Positions 42,531 to 54,200 of a stretch of DNA of 64,000 bases are shown here, one piece after another. Made by a program: the position numbers and the translations under genes. Within the stretch, counting starts at the first letter, position 1. Every line of letters starts with the position of its first letter. The stretch comes from Actinostola sp. cb2023. Its lineage: Eukaryota; Cnidaria; Anthozoa; Actiniaria; Actinostolidae. The DNA lies in assembly GCA_033675265.1 (NCBI GenBank), contig JAUJYZ010000280.1:717501-781500 (forward strand), in the 5' to 3' direction. The notes under the pieces are model-generated. The model had not been told where the DNA came from. It ran no database searches and worked only from the letters and a program-made list of their open reading frames with translations.

Positions 42531-43073
42531 AGACCCCGCCACACTAAGACGCTGCGTTTACCTATTGTTTCTGGTAATGAGCTGATTGTTTTCGATTCCC
42601 TTGAGGATAGAGAACAATTAGCCATTTCAAAAACGAGTGGAGGACTGGGAACGAGTTTTTAGAATTAATATAATTAAGAAATGAACCCCATCATAAGAAA
42701 GAGCATATCAGAATTAGTAAGTTTCAGGAGTTTGATAGGGTTTGGACAAGTAGCAACTGAACTGCAGACATTCAAAAACTGCAAAAATTACAAAGAAATG
42801 TATGGTTACGGGGGACGCTTGTCCCCTATAACATACATTTCTTTGTCAATTTTTGAGATGTTTGGAAATCTGTTACTCGTTCAATATCTAACTAAACCTA
42901 TCGACACTTTGTAAATTTAATAATTCTGATATGCTCTTTCTTGTGATGGGGTTCATTTTTTAATTAGATTAATTCTAAAAACTCGTTCCCAGTCCTCCAC
43001 TCGTTTTTGAAATGGCTAATATAAAAACGATGCATTTTCAAACGAAAACGGAGTATTGTGGACGGGGCCTTAG
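42531..43073. mobile_element. Split MITE with GACCCCGCCACAC-type ends
   Basis: The left end TTAGACCCCGCCACACTAAGACG and right end TTTTCAAACGAAAACGGAGT...GGACGGGGCCTTAG belong to the same family as 49522-49899. The middle is replaced by the nested element 42617-43019. Confidence 0.6.
42617..43019. mobile_element. 400-bp palindromic MITE (family G, copy 1)
   Basis: TAGCCATTTCAAAAACGAGT...ACTCGTTTTTGAAATGGCTA with long inverted arms. A central ACAAAGAAATGTATGGTTACG is mirrored across the loop. A near-identical copy lies at 55746-56144. Flanking AT/TA suggests a TA target. Confidence 0.8.
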
Positions 43074-45445
43074 TCAAAAAGATCTTTAGTCATTACAACA
43101 TGTGAAAGGAGTACCGTTCTATCCCACCATTACGTCTCAATGCTATCTCATTACTATCTCACCAGTTCAGCTCAATGCGTTATTTGGAAGGTTTCCTTTT
43201 CTGTCAACAATTGTCTATAAAAGGGTAAGGTTTTTTTAAGGACCTTGGGGCGTAGCCTCTCCGTATCATTGTATAAAAAATAAAATAATAATAATAATAA
43301 TAATAAAAATATATATAATATTAATAAAAAAAAGTAAAAAACAACAAACATATATAATAATGAGTTTCGCAAAAGCAATTAGATCATGCTGATACAGCTG
43401 ATACAGTGATGAAACATTACTCGAGGAGGGAGGGGGTGACGCTATTGTTCAACACTGAAACCTACCAGGGTGACGTCACGGCTCGCTTGAACGAATTTCA
43501 ATATGGCGGCCAATCTTGTCTTCTTGATGCCGACTATAAAATGCTCAATATTCTGTTCATATTTTTAATTTACATGTACAGTCTATATGTATATTATTTT
43601 AGCTTCTAGAGGCTAGGTATTATTGTGTAAGAATAATTCTACCGAGATAAAAGTAATGCAAGGATTAAGTGTTTTTTTTCCGGAGTTTTATTTTTGACGG
43701 TTATCAAAATGGAGACCGAAATCTTTCGACGGGTAAAGGTCTCGGCTTTCTAGAGAAGCTAAATTAAGTAATGGTTACTTCAAAAAAGGATGTTCTACTT
43801 AGAAGGTAATAATCATGGACGGTGTTGAATATGGTGGATGTACATGATCTGAATCTTCGTATCAATCCCTCCAAAGTTGTTGTGTACAAAATAAGGACAA
43901 TACGAAATATCTAGCTAGAGAAGCTAGAGAAAACTATAATCTGCTGCGTTTAGGTTGATTTTTAACCGAATTTTTTGCGTTTTTGAAATCTTTGAGCACA
44001 CCACAGGAAGCCCAAAATCCGAAGACAGAATCATAACACTCAGCATGCCATGCTTTTTTTAATACTCATTCTTTCCAAGAACCTTGTAACAGGAGTGGAA
44101 CAAACTGCCCAACCAAGTAGCTTTAAGCAAATCACTTGGCAATTTCTATGATTTATTACTGAATTAGTATATTTATCAATAGCTTATTACTAATATATAT
44201 TATTATTATTAGTTATATTTTATATGTATTATGTTATTAACATAGTCTATAATATTCAGTATTTCATATTTGAATTAAATGGTATAAAAGTTTTCTTTTC
44301 AGTCTTGGAATTATTGGGTATTCCTAGGAATTACGAACAGTTTTCAGTTGATTTCAAAGCATAGTTAATATCAAAAATTCCCTGAAATTTCAAGGTTTCA
44401 GTTCAACTGGTTAATAGTCTTGTTCTTAGCGTGTTGTATTAATTACTAAGAACAGTTACCATTTTCTGCATTGAACAACTGAGAATGAGATCAATTCTAA
44501 AATCAAGACTGACTGATTCTGAAATATTGAGCTTGGTCTTGTTGTTCTCATTTTCAGAATAAACAACTAAAAATGGATAATTCTATAAACAAAACTTAGT
44601 GATTCTGTTCTGAAATTGAGGGGGGAGCAACCCTGGATAAAACTCCCGGGAGAGAAACCCTGGATAAAACACCTGCCACCTGCTATATGGGTATGTGCCA
44701 CTGGATAGGGTATATGATCTGTCTTCAACAGGGTATGAATTTACAAGATGTCACTGTCTTTATCATTGTGTAAATAATATTTTAAACATAAGCTTATTAT
44801 ATCTTTATATATACTGTCAGAAACTCAGTCATTTAATAGCAATAAAACTAACTAAACAAGACGCTCAATGAGCGTACACTCGGGCATTATGACAATGACA
44901 TTTGCGTGACAAAGGAGATTGGAACGATGAGTTAGCATTTCTATTAACATAACGATGATCCATCACTTCTAGTTTTCGAACCTAGAGCGAACAATAGTTT
45001 GATATACACTCGGAAACTATTTGACCCGTTTGAGCGAATCATACTTTCGGAATTACTTCATTAGGCGTTCGAATATCATCGCCCCCGTCTTCAGCCAACC
45101 GAAACCCTTGCTTTTGATGAGTTCGTGTACCAGCCCTTTCGAAAACGCTCAACAAATAATTTTTACCGGCCCCCCAAATTTTAAATACCCTAGTAGCAAT
45201 GGGTACAGCTATCAGTAATTCAGTGAATCGTCTGATCAAGAAAACATATTTAAAATACTCTTTCATAGTTACATGAGCTCTCTGCATGATCTGTTTAATA
45301 TAATTAAGCTTTAGTGCGCAATTCTAAATTTAAATAAATGAATGAACGAAATGAATATAAACTAGACGCTCCGTCTAGCGTGAAGTCGGGCTTCTAACTG
45401 AAATGTAGCCTATTTGAACTAAATATAGATATCTTAACTAGTGCG

Positions 45446-46060
45446 ATCGTTGCGTGACTCGGTAGAAGATCCTTTCAGTACTGAATTCGCAAACTCAGCG
45501 AATCATGAATGACAATTACATAGTTTATTTGGTACCATAAATATATCCATACAAATACAAATAGCGTATACATAAACTAGACATCGCATAGTGATTAAAC
45601 AGTGTTTGGATGAAGTGTAAATATGGGTTTAGGTACCTCGGCTCGGTGTCCGGCGAAAACCTCACAACTGTTCTCTTCACTGCATGCGTGTATCATCAAC
45701 TCACTCATGCGTGTATCATCAATTCGTTCTAAGTTCTGAAATCTCTAAACCCTTTGCAGTACTAGTAATGGATTGATAAATCCATATCTCTATGAATTAT
45801 TGTGGTTATTTTGAAAACAATACAACATACCAGCTGTAACCTTCCTCCCGAACTGCTAACAAGGTTTGTGAAGAAATCATGTTGTTTACGGAGCCTTTGG
45901 TGATTATGGATGACTCGGTAGAACATGCTTTCTTTGTAAAATCGATTTCACAAACTCAGCGAATCATAGAAATGACAATGACAATAGTTTATTTGGTGCC
46001 ATAGTATATCCATACCAAATACAAATATAAATAAACTAGACATCGCAGCGTGATCCAATA
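45446..46060. repeat. Direct repeat pair inside the inverted-arm structure
   Basis: About 150 bp from GACTCGGTAGAA to CATAAACTAGACATCGCA at 45455-45595 recurs at 45910-46045, about 450 bp away (AACTCAGCGAATCAT and GTTTATTTGGT shared). Confidence 0.7.
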
Positions 46061-46537
46061 TGTGACTCGAACAATCATGCACAATCAGTTTCCAGCCGAT
46101 TCTGGGCATTCAAATCAGTGATTTACTTACAACAATTACAACAATTTCGCAAAATAAAGATCTATCATTGTTATAAGCTTACCACAACACACAATTACAG
46201 CGGTACAAAGTATAGAAGACATTTGACTTCGTTTAGATGCGTGACGACAGGCAGGCAGCAAGCAAAGCGAGATTATAGCTATCAAAACAAAATCTACTGG
46301 AAAATCAAACCCTCGCTCTCTAGCTTCAGAGACATAATAATATAACATCCAGACGATTCAGACTATGATCTGGTGAAGCCGGCTCGCATGGCAAAACTCG
46401 AGAAGGTCACATACTTCACATTGTGTGTACCGATATGATCAAATACTTCGCATTCCGTGGCCTAACAAAAAATAAAAAATAAAATAAAAAGAAAGCCCAT
46501 TTTATAACTCGGGCTTCCTTCGGAAGGGCCCGAGTAA

Positions 46538-46768
46538 TTAACTAAATTGGTATTGAAACCAAGGCACATTCGATTTCATGAGTGATATACATAAAGCACT
46601 AATGTAAAAGTACTTGGCAAATGAAGAGAAGACAGTTTCACCACGAAATCCAAGGAAATACATATCACGGTCTCCAATCATCGTGTCCTTATTTTGTACA
46701 CAACAACTTTGGAGGGATTGATACGAAGATCCAGAGCATGTACATCCACCATATTCCACACAGTCCAT
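46538..46768 (-). CDS. Small cysteine-rich open frame in the right inverted arm (doubtful)
   Basis: 76 residues starting MDCVEYGGCTCSGSSY with CC soon after. The homologous part of the left arm (43816-43900) has a stop after MDGVEYGGCT. It may be an old exon carried in the arms. No known family recognised and no splice context that fixes it. Confidence 0.2.
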   Translation of the reverse strand: MDCVEYGGCTCSGSSYQSLQSCCVQNKDTMIGDRDMYFLGFRGETVFSSFAKYFYISALCISLMKSNVPWFQYQFS

Positions 46769-47297
46769 GACTATTACCTTCTAAGTAGAACCTCCAACCA
46801 TTACTTAGCTTAGCTTAGCTTCTCTAGAAAGCCGAGACCTTTACCCGGTCGAAAGATTTCGGTCTCCATTTTGATAACCGTCAAGACTATTAAAACCTCC
46901 GAAAAAACCACTTAATCCTTGCATTACTTTTATCTCGGTAGAGATATTCTTACACATTAATACCTCTAGAAACTAAACAATATATACATATAGACTGTAC
47001 ATGTAGATCTGAACAGAATATTGAGCGTTTTATAGTCGGTGTAAAGAAGACCAGATTGGCCGCCATATTGAAATTCGTACGAGCGAGCCGTGACGTCACA
47101 CTGGTAGGTATGATTGAATGGAAATGCTAATCCGAGAACAATAGAGTCACCCCCTCCCTCCTGCGTTACTCTTATAAATGAGAAAATATTGCCGGCTGAA
47201 AGGCACAGAAAATAGATCTCGCAGTCTTTGTTGACTACCGCCCCGGGATTGGATCTTTACTGAGTTTCGCAAAAGCCATTAGATCATGCTGACACAG

Positions 47298-49521
47298 TAC
47301 TGAATGAATGAAATGAACTCAGTCGTTCTTAATTTGAATAGTTCATTCTAGGACAATAGTCACACCATGAGTGGTCTAGAAGTCTGTGTACTTTTTTATC
47401 ATAAATGTAATACACATTGAATGTGTCCCGCGTACAATGAGTCACTCACATTCATTAGTATTTGCTGCATGTTGTTACTAGTGAGCCTCGATAGATCATT
47501 TCAAAACGGATATTAAATCATCAGAGAGTTCCATTAATTTTCTCATTACGAATCTTCCAACAGATGCGCTTCATCAGTGAAAACTGTTAAATGTACCCTC
47601 GTGAAATAAAGTTTATTATTATTAACTTAGAAATCCTGTCAAGTCCTCATTGAAGGCTTTTGAACGACTTCAATACTCATTAATTATTCGGGAGGAATCT
47701 GTGAATGTGCTCCCGTCATTAAATTATAATGCATTAATTTATTCCATTTCAAAGTCCTAGGACTTGAAAAAAAAAATCAAGTTTCAAGGTACTGCACGTG
47801 GTACAAATGACGATCTCCGATTGGCTAATTACCTCGTGAATAATTAATGATTTTGATAACGTAATAAAGCTCTCTTATAATATACAGTATTATCAGTATT
47901 TTCCATCAGATGTTTACAGGTACACTAAAGGTGCAACGGAACTTCTTCACCAAGTACAACAGGAGATCAAAATATTGAGGTAGGTTTCTTTATTCTGAGT
48001 AGTAGAGTATATGCGTAACTTGCCAGTTTTTCAGCTTTGAATTAAGGGTATACGTGATGTAGTCAGCATCCTACCTCCTCAACAACGAATTTCAAACTCT
48101 TCCAAAACGTATTACAGTTGAATCCCAGCGACCACCTCGGGATCTGGAGTTAATGGTCGCTTACGAGAGATGGTCGCTTACGAGAGATACGATGGTCACT
48201 TACGAGATATTTTAATTACAGTGATTACAGTATACCGTATGAGAAACAAAAACGGAGTTTTGCAAAGGTAGTCAAAAACTGTTCAACTAAAATGCAACAA
48301 CTATTGATAAGTAGGCTTTTACATCACTTGTCCGTGAATCAAACTCTGACCGGCCACCATCTGCTTTCAAGCTGATCAAATTTAACTAAAAACATAAAAA
48401 ATCCGCACGAGACCGGAAATGAAGTCTTCTGAAATCAAGCAATAGGCACGCGTGATATTGTCGGCCAAGCGGTTTTAATAAACTGCTTTTCCAATTGATA
48501 TTACTGTTCAAGCTCCTTGCTGTGGTATTACACGAACCAGATTAAATTATATGTGATATTTTAATAAAGCATCTATATCTATCTATAGGAAATTGAGCGA
48601 ACGTATTTGAATATTTTTTAACAATAAAGTTACTAATTTCAATTTTCCAAAATTCTATTGGCGCGCAATCAAAACCGTTTTGTAAGCTGAAAGTGAGTGT
48701 GATTCAGTAGGGGACTAGCGGTTAAACTAGTAGAGTTTTTATCAGATAGGGACTAGTGGCTAAACTAGTAGTTTTTATCAGACAGTACCAGCAAATACAT
48801 ACTACTGTTATATATAAGATTCTTATCAATTGAATATTTAAATATAATTTTGTCTGATATTCTTGAAATTAGTTGGATGGCCTGGGTTCACGACGTTTCA
48901 AACATCGGTAAACTATCTAAAAATAACAAGCCATACGACGTCCAGCATCCCTGTACTCCCTGAAAAAGCGCGCACTCTTGAAACCTTGGACATTCATTGG
49001 AATTTCGTTGGAAATTACATTTCCAAAGAATTTCTAACGAATTTCCAATGGATTTCCAATGTTTGAAGAACACGCGTTTGCTGCAGTGACTTTGGTACAC
49101 GAAATCTTCTCTTCCCCCGTCGAACCACACATCATGGCAACGCCAGCAGACATGAAATGGGTTGAGAAAGGATAATCTGCATATGAATTGACATCAATAT
49201 GAGCTAACGAAATAATCGCTTTCATATAGCCAGTTCTGAATTAATACCAACCAACACGCCCCCACTTCGTTCCTCGTAGCACGGACTGCATTCTGACCCT
49301 TCTGGCTATAGTCGAACAACTAAACTGAATACAAAACAACATCCGGCAAGTGAAGGTTGTGTTGTGTCGAATGATCATGGAGCTGGTTTCTACGCTCAAA
49401 TAAGGCAAGTTGAACTTTATTTCGTGTTTTTCTTTATCTTGAATTTCCATGTTGAATGTTTTTATTTTATTTTAACTACTCTCGAGTTTAGAGCTTTACT
49501 CGTGTCCTCTCCTCGGTCTTA
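47298..49521. other. Spacer upstream of the receptor kinase gene
   Basis: AT-rich. It contains TGGTCGCTTACGAGAGAT duplicated at 48157-48190, a CCAATGGAATTTC-type imperfect repeat at 48990-49060, and the candidate noncoding exon near 47.9 kb. Confidence 0.45.
47876..47979 (+). promoter_or_regulatory. Candidate promoter and 5' exon
   Basis: TTATAATATA at 47876 is followed by a segment ending TTGAG|GTAGGT at 47979, a good donor. A TTTACAG at 47913-47919 could instead make 47920-47979 an internal exon (YTKGATELLHQVQQEIK in one frame). The kinase gene's ATG at 51100 follows directly on TTTCCACAG, so a 5' noncoding exon must lie upstream and this is one candidate. Unproven. Confidence 0.22.
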
Positions 49522-49899
49522 GGCCCCTTCCACACTAACGCGTTTTCGTTTGATATTTCGATGTGTGCTTGGACTTGCGTTCACAGTACTAAATAAAACA
49601 ATCGAAAATTGTTCTCATCGACAATGCTCTCCAGAGAGGAGACATTTGAAAACGCAGCCCTATCGTATTAGTGTGAACGGCGAAAACGAAGGCTTTCGAA
49701 AACCCTAACGTCACGCGTAGTGTTCTTAGCCGTAAGCAAACAACATTTTCCATCGTTGTAGCGTGGACGCATCGACATCAGTAGCTTGCATGCATTATTG
49801 TGTACGGCTGAAAACGCTGGTGTGGACGCGAAGATTTGGCCTACGCTTTCTATAAAATGAAAATGGAGAATTTCGAAAACGCATTAGTGTGTACGCAGC
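49522..49899. mobile_element. Foldback MITE with GGCCCCTTCCACAC ends
   Basis: GGCCCCTTCCACACTAACGC and the imperfect complement GCATTAGTGTGTACGCAGC bound 378 bp. Several GAAAACG words occur in both directions. Same family as 42531-43073. Confidence 0.7.
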
Positions 49900-50288
49900 A
49901 TAAGCTTACACCTGTACAATTACTTTAGATCCAAACTTAAGGTACAAATAAAGAATTGTTGTTGTTGTTTTAACAAATAACCAACATTTTTCCGTGGTAT
50001 GTCCTATTATAGACCACGACATTACGTCATCGAATGGTCAAAATATTGTGGACTCACGAGGCTCTTGCCGAGTGGTAAAAGTTATACTAGACAATCATGC
50101 ATAACCTTTATTAGATCAGTTTCAAATCCTTTTTAAAAAACATGTCTATTACTGATCGCCCCAATGGCACCGCATGCATAATAGTAAAAAACGTATTTAC
50201 TGACAGACTAAATTTCTGATCTTTTTTTTTTTCACCGGCAAAGTATCAACCAGGTGTTTCTTGAATACTCATTTAAACATTTAATGCC

Positions 50289-50318
50289 CTGAAGATGGAC
50301 ACATTGTCCCAAAGCTCG
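50289..50318 (+). ncRNA. Hammerhead-like remnant of a Penelope-type terminus
   Basis: CTGAAGA, stem GGAC/GTCC, then CAAAGCTCGG. The G of the expected GAAA is a C, so it is probably inactive. Followed by AT-rich sequence as in the element at 52 kb. Confidence 0.3.
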
Positions 50319-50769
50319 GTATTTTAAATAAATTCACGTGGTTGAAATGGTATACTGATTCAAATAATCATTTTGTTTCAGGCCTGTCTTCCGCAAAAAG
50401 TAATGACTGCAGCAATGTAATAGTAATAACGGATATTCCCTTAGGCCATTCTTCCTTTCCATAAGATATAGTTAATAGACCTTGGTAAACAGTGCATGGT
50501 TGCTAATAGAAGTGAAGTCGAGATTATATGACGTTTTTGTGAATTAACTTGCAGTTGCCGAGAGCGGCTTATAAGCCAAGAATTCCCTGGGTTTCCGAGG
50601 AACACACATATGTAATTCTGATTCGATTTGAGATGTTTTCGATTACTTGAGAACTGAACATTTGGATTGTGTCCCATTTGTCCCATTTTTGATACTTAGG
50701 ATTAGGATTAACATTCAGCTGTATTATATTATAAATTTTATGATATTGGATTAGGATTATCTTGTATTA

Positions 50770-50842
50770 GTTGTAAAGTGGATTGTACTGTTTATGTAAA
50801 AGCGCTATATAATAAACTTATTATTATTATTATTATTATTAT
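50770..50842 (+). repeat. Retroelement 3' tail GCGCTATATAA..(TTA)n
   Basis: TGTAAAAGCGCTATATAATAAAC then (TTA)n, as at 37755 and 63010. Confidence 0.5.
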
Positions 50843-51099
50843 ATGCTCCTTGGCCAAAACCTGACCGTGAGAATTTAGTAAATCCCAAAGTCGGCCATCA
50901 TTCTCGTGCCCAGACTTCTCCAATGATGAGAGGGGTCTGGGTACGAGAATAAGAGGGACAGAAAGACCAGAAACAACACTGATACAACTCTGCCCCGCAG
51001 ATGCCCGTGGATGGGGCACGGGCAGGCTAGACATAGACACACGCGTCTTGCACTATTTTGCTATACAATATGACTGACTAAATCAACTACTTTCCACAG

Positions 51100-51208
51100 A
51101 TGTTTTCTACTTGCTTCTTGGTTGGTATTCTGTCTCTAATTACTCATGAAACTTCACCAATTTATTCACAAGTCGTGACACAGAATTCGACCTCAAAAGT
51201 TTACCGAG
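51100..51208 (+). CDS. Kinase gene exon 1: signal peptide
   Basis: ATG directly after [28 protein letters not shown] is a hydrophobic secretion signal. Donor CCGAG|GTGAGA in phase 1. Confidence 0.75.
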
Positions 51209-54200
51209 GTGAGAAAAAGCGGTCCGGTCCGGTGCCTTCATTTGATAATAATAAGTACGTAAACGTAGATCTCTCAGTCAAACATTTCTCGTTATTATCT
51301 AACATGACCATGTGCAGCCACATCCAATCGCACATAAGTGGAATTCAAAAAATAAAAATGATGCAACGAAATTTCTCAAAACCAGCAATATGAGTCAAGA
51401 TGGCCGACGCGCATGCTCATTAACAACAAATTATTGCTCAAAATGGCGGCCAAATATTACCTTACAATACACTTAAACCATGAAAGTTTAGTCATCAGTT
51501 CTGCTTCCAATGGCTGCTACTCTTCAAAACTTTCGTTCGCTTTTGTTGTGTTCTGCTGTTTGTCGTGAATCCGATTCTTCATAAAAATCCCCAAATTACT
51601 ATCTCCAAAGTGGTTCCTTTTGTAGATAAACACAGCTCACTTTTAGAGTTGATCAACAAGAACCGGTCGCCATTGTCAAGGCTCAATGAGCAAGGAAAGA
51701 GCAAACTGAAAATTACTCTGACTTCGGTTATTTTTGGCCGCTATCAATTTGAACCCTGGTAAGTTTACGTGTTATACCACTATGAAGCTTGGGGCTCCTA
51801 AAAAGCGGGAATTTCGAACGATAATCAAGGTAGTACATAGATTGAGTTTCCTGTGGTATATAGAAAGTGCCTTCCGTGACTCGTTCGTACTCTGTGCCGA
51901 GCGTAAGCGAACACTTCATTTTTAAATCTATTCACCTCAACAGAAGCGCTTGGTATTTCTAAACAAACTTAGAGTAGATCAAGTAATTCTTTGCTGGTTG
52001 GTGTAGACATGATTAGTTTGTTTGTTTCTTCAACCAAAACATTTTTATTTTAAAACCAAGCTTTCGGACACATGGTCCATCTTCAGGGTGTAAAATGGTA
52101 GTAATTCGTCAAAACTAACGGCTATTAGGTTGTAACAAATAGCGCGCGCAAACAAAAACAAAAACAAAAACAAAACAAAAAGACAATTTGCGCGAGCAAG
52201 GAAATTAGCAAGTTAAGAATGTGTGATAGATGACAGATTAAAATTTCTTAAATAGAGCAGTGTAATTTTGTGGCAAAATTCTGCCAGTGTCTCTGTTACT
52301 AATGGCATCTGTACTCTTAGCAATGTGGCATGCTTCTGACCATTTCCTTTGGTGCCATCTTGTTTCTACTTCAAGGATCTTGGTGTTATTCCAGGAGATG
52401 GAATGTCCTGTATTGTGTGCGTGTTCCGCGAGAGCTGACTTGTCGGTCTTGTTAAGTCTAACATAGGACTGATGTTCCTTCTGTCTTGTGGCCAAATATC
52501 TACCGGTCTCTCCGATGTAAAACGTTTCACATTCTCCGCACGGGATGAAATAAATCACTCCGGTCTTCTTTTCTTTTGGTAGCGGGTCTTTAGGCTTGGA
52601 CAAGATATGTCTCAGCGTTGTTAGTGGTTTTACGCAGACTTCAATCCTGTGGCTTTCTAGGACACGTTTGATCCTTTCTGTTGTACCTTGCACGTACGGT
52701 AAAAGTGCGAAACCTTTTCGTTCTTCCGTGTCAGATTTCTTCTCAGCTATCTTTCGGTCTTGTGAAAATTTATGGATAAACTGCCGTGGGTATCCATTAG
52801 CAGCGAGAGCTCTACCAATGTGAGTGCGTTCTTTGTCTTTGTGGCAATCTTTCGAAAGAAAGTTGTTGTTGGTTCTGTGGACTAAAGTGCGCACGACAGC
52901 CGCCTTGTGCTGAGGAGGGTGATGACTTGAAAAGTGAAGATACCGATCTGTATGTGTCTTTTTCCTAAAGATGGAGACGTCAATGGTGCCATCATCAAGA
53001 ACCTTATTAAGCGTGTCTAAGAAAGGGAGGCCATCATCAGAGTAGCGTTCTACGGTGAACTTGATGTTGGGGTCTTGGCTATCCAGGTGTTGGTGGAAAG
53101 CATTGATCTGATCTTTTTGAATGACGCAAATTGTGTCGTCCACATACCGTCCATACAGGCTGGGAGGGTTGGTAAAAGTCGCCAGTGCGTATGGACGGTA
53201 TGTGGACGACACAATTTGCGTCATTCAAAAAGATCAGATCAATGCTTTCCACCAACACCTGGATAGCCAAGACCCCAACATCAAGTTCACCGTAGAACGC
53301 TACTCTGATGATGGCCTCCCTTTCTTAGACACGCTTAATAAGGTTCTTGATGATGGCACCATTGACGTCTCCATCTTTAGGAAAAAGACACATACAGATC
53401 GGTATCTTCACTTTTCAAGTCATCACCCTCCTCAGCACAAGGCGGCTGTCGTGCGCACTTTAGTCCACAGAACCAACAACTTTCTTTCGAAAGATTGCCA
53501 CAAAGACAAAGAACGCACTCACATTGGTAGAGCTCTCGCTGCTAATGGATACCCACGGCAGTTTATCCATAAATTTTCACAAGACCGAAAGATAGCTGAG
53601 AAGAAATCTGACACGGAAGAACGAAAAGGTTTCGCACTTTTACCGTACGTGCAAGGTACAACAGAAAGGATCAAACGTGTCCTAGAAAGCCACAGGATTG
53701 AAGTCTGCGTAAAACCACTAACAACGCTGAGACATATCTTGTCCAAGCCTAAAGACCCGCTACCGAAAAGAAAAGAAGACCGGAGTGATTTATTTCATCC
53801 CGTGCGGAGAATGTGAAACGTTTTACATCGGAGAGACCGGTAGATCTTTGGCCACAAGACAGAAGGAACATCAGTCCTATGTTAGACTTAACAAGACCGA
53901 CAAGTCAGCTCTCGCGGAACACGCACACAATACAGGACATTCCATCTCCTGGAATAACACCAAGATCCTTGAAGTAGAAACAAGATGGCACCAAAGGAAA
54001 TGGTCAGAAGCATGCCACATTGCTAAGAGTACAGATGCCATTAGTAACAGAGACACTGGCAGAATTTTGCCACAAAATTACACTGCTCTATTTAAGAAAT
54101 TTTAATCTGTCATCTATCACACATTCTTAACTTGCTAATTTCCTTGCTCGCGCAAATTGTCTTTTTGTTTTGTTTTTGTTTTTGTTTTTGTTTGCGCGCG

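Larger units (their letters stand above)
43362..47297. mobile_element. 3.9-kb structure with about 480-bp inverted arms and 36-bp direct flanks
   Basis: Arms 43423-43900 and 46682-47164 are inverted copies at roughly 85-90% identity by eye (words AGGGAGGGGGTGAC, ATATGGCGGCCAATCT, ATGGAGACCGAAATCTTTCG, TATCAATCCCTCCAAAGTTG). Outside them GAGTTTCGCAAAAGC and ATTAGATCATGCTGA lie as direct repeats at 43362-43397 and 47262-47297. The interior has no transposase frame. It could be a large foldback transposon or an inverted duplication. Confidence 0.5.

Noticed and set aside
51565..51762. 65-residue frame ([20 protein letters not shown]) in kinase intron 1
   Set aside because: No splice sites in a matching phase, and the phase of exon 1 to exon 2 closes without it.
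52596..52823. Plus-strand frame inside the left PLE copy, and its twin at 53519-53746
   Set aside because: Antisense shadow of the PLE frame. Identical because the copies are inverted repeats.
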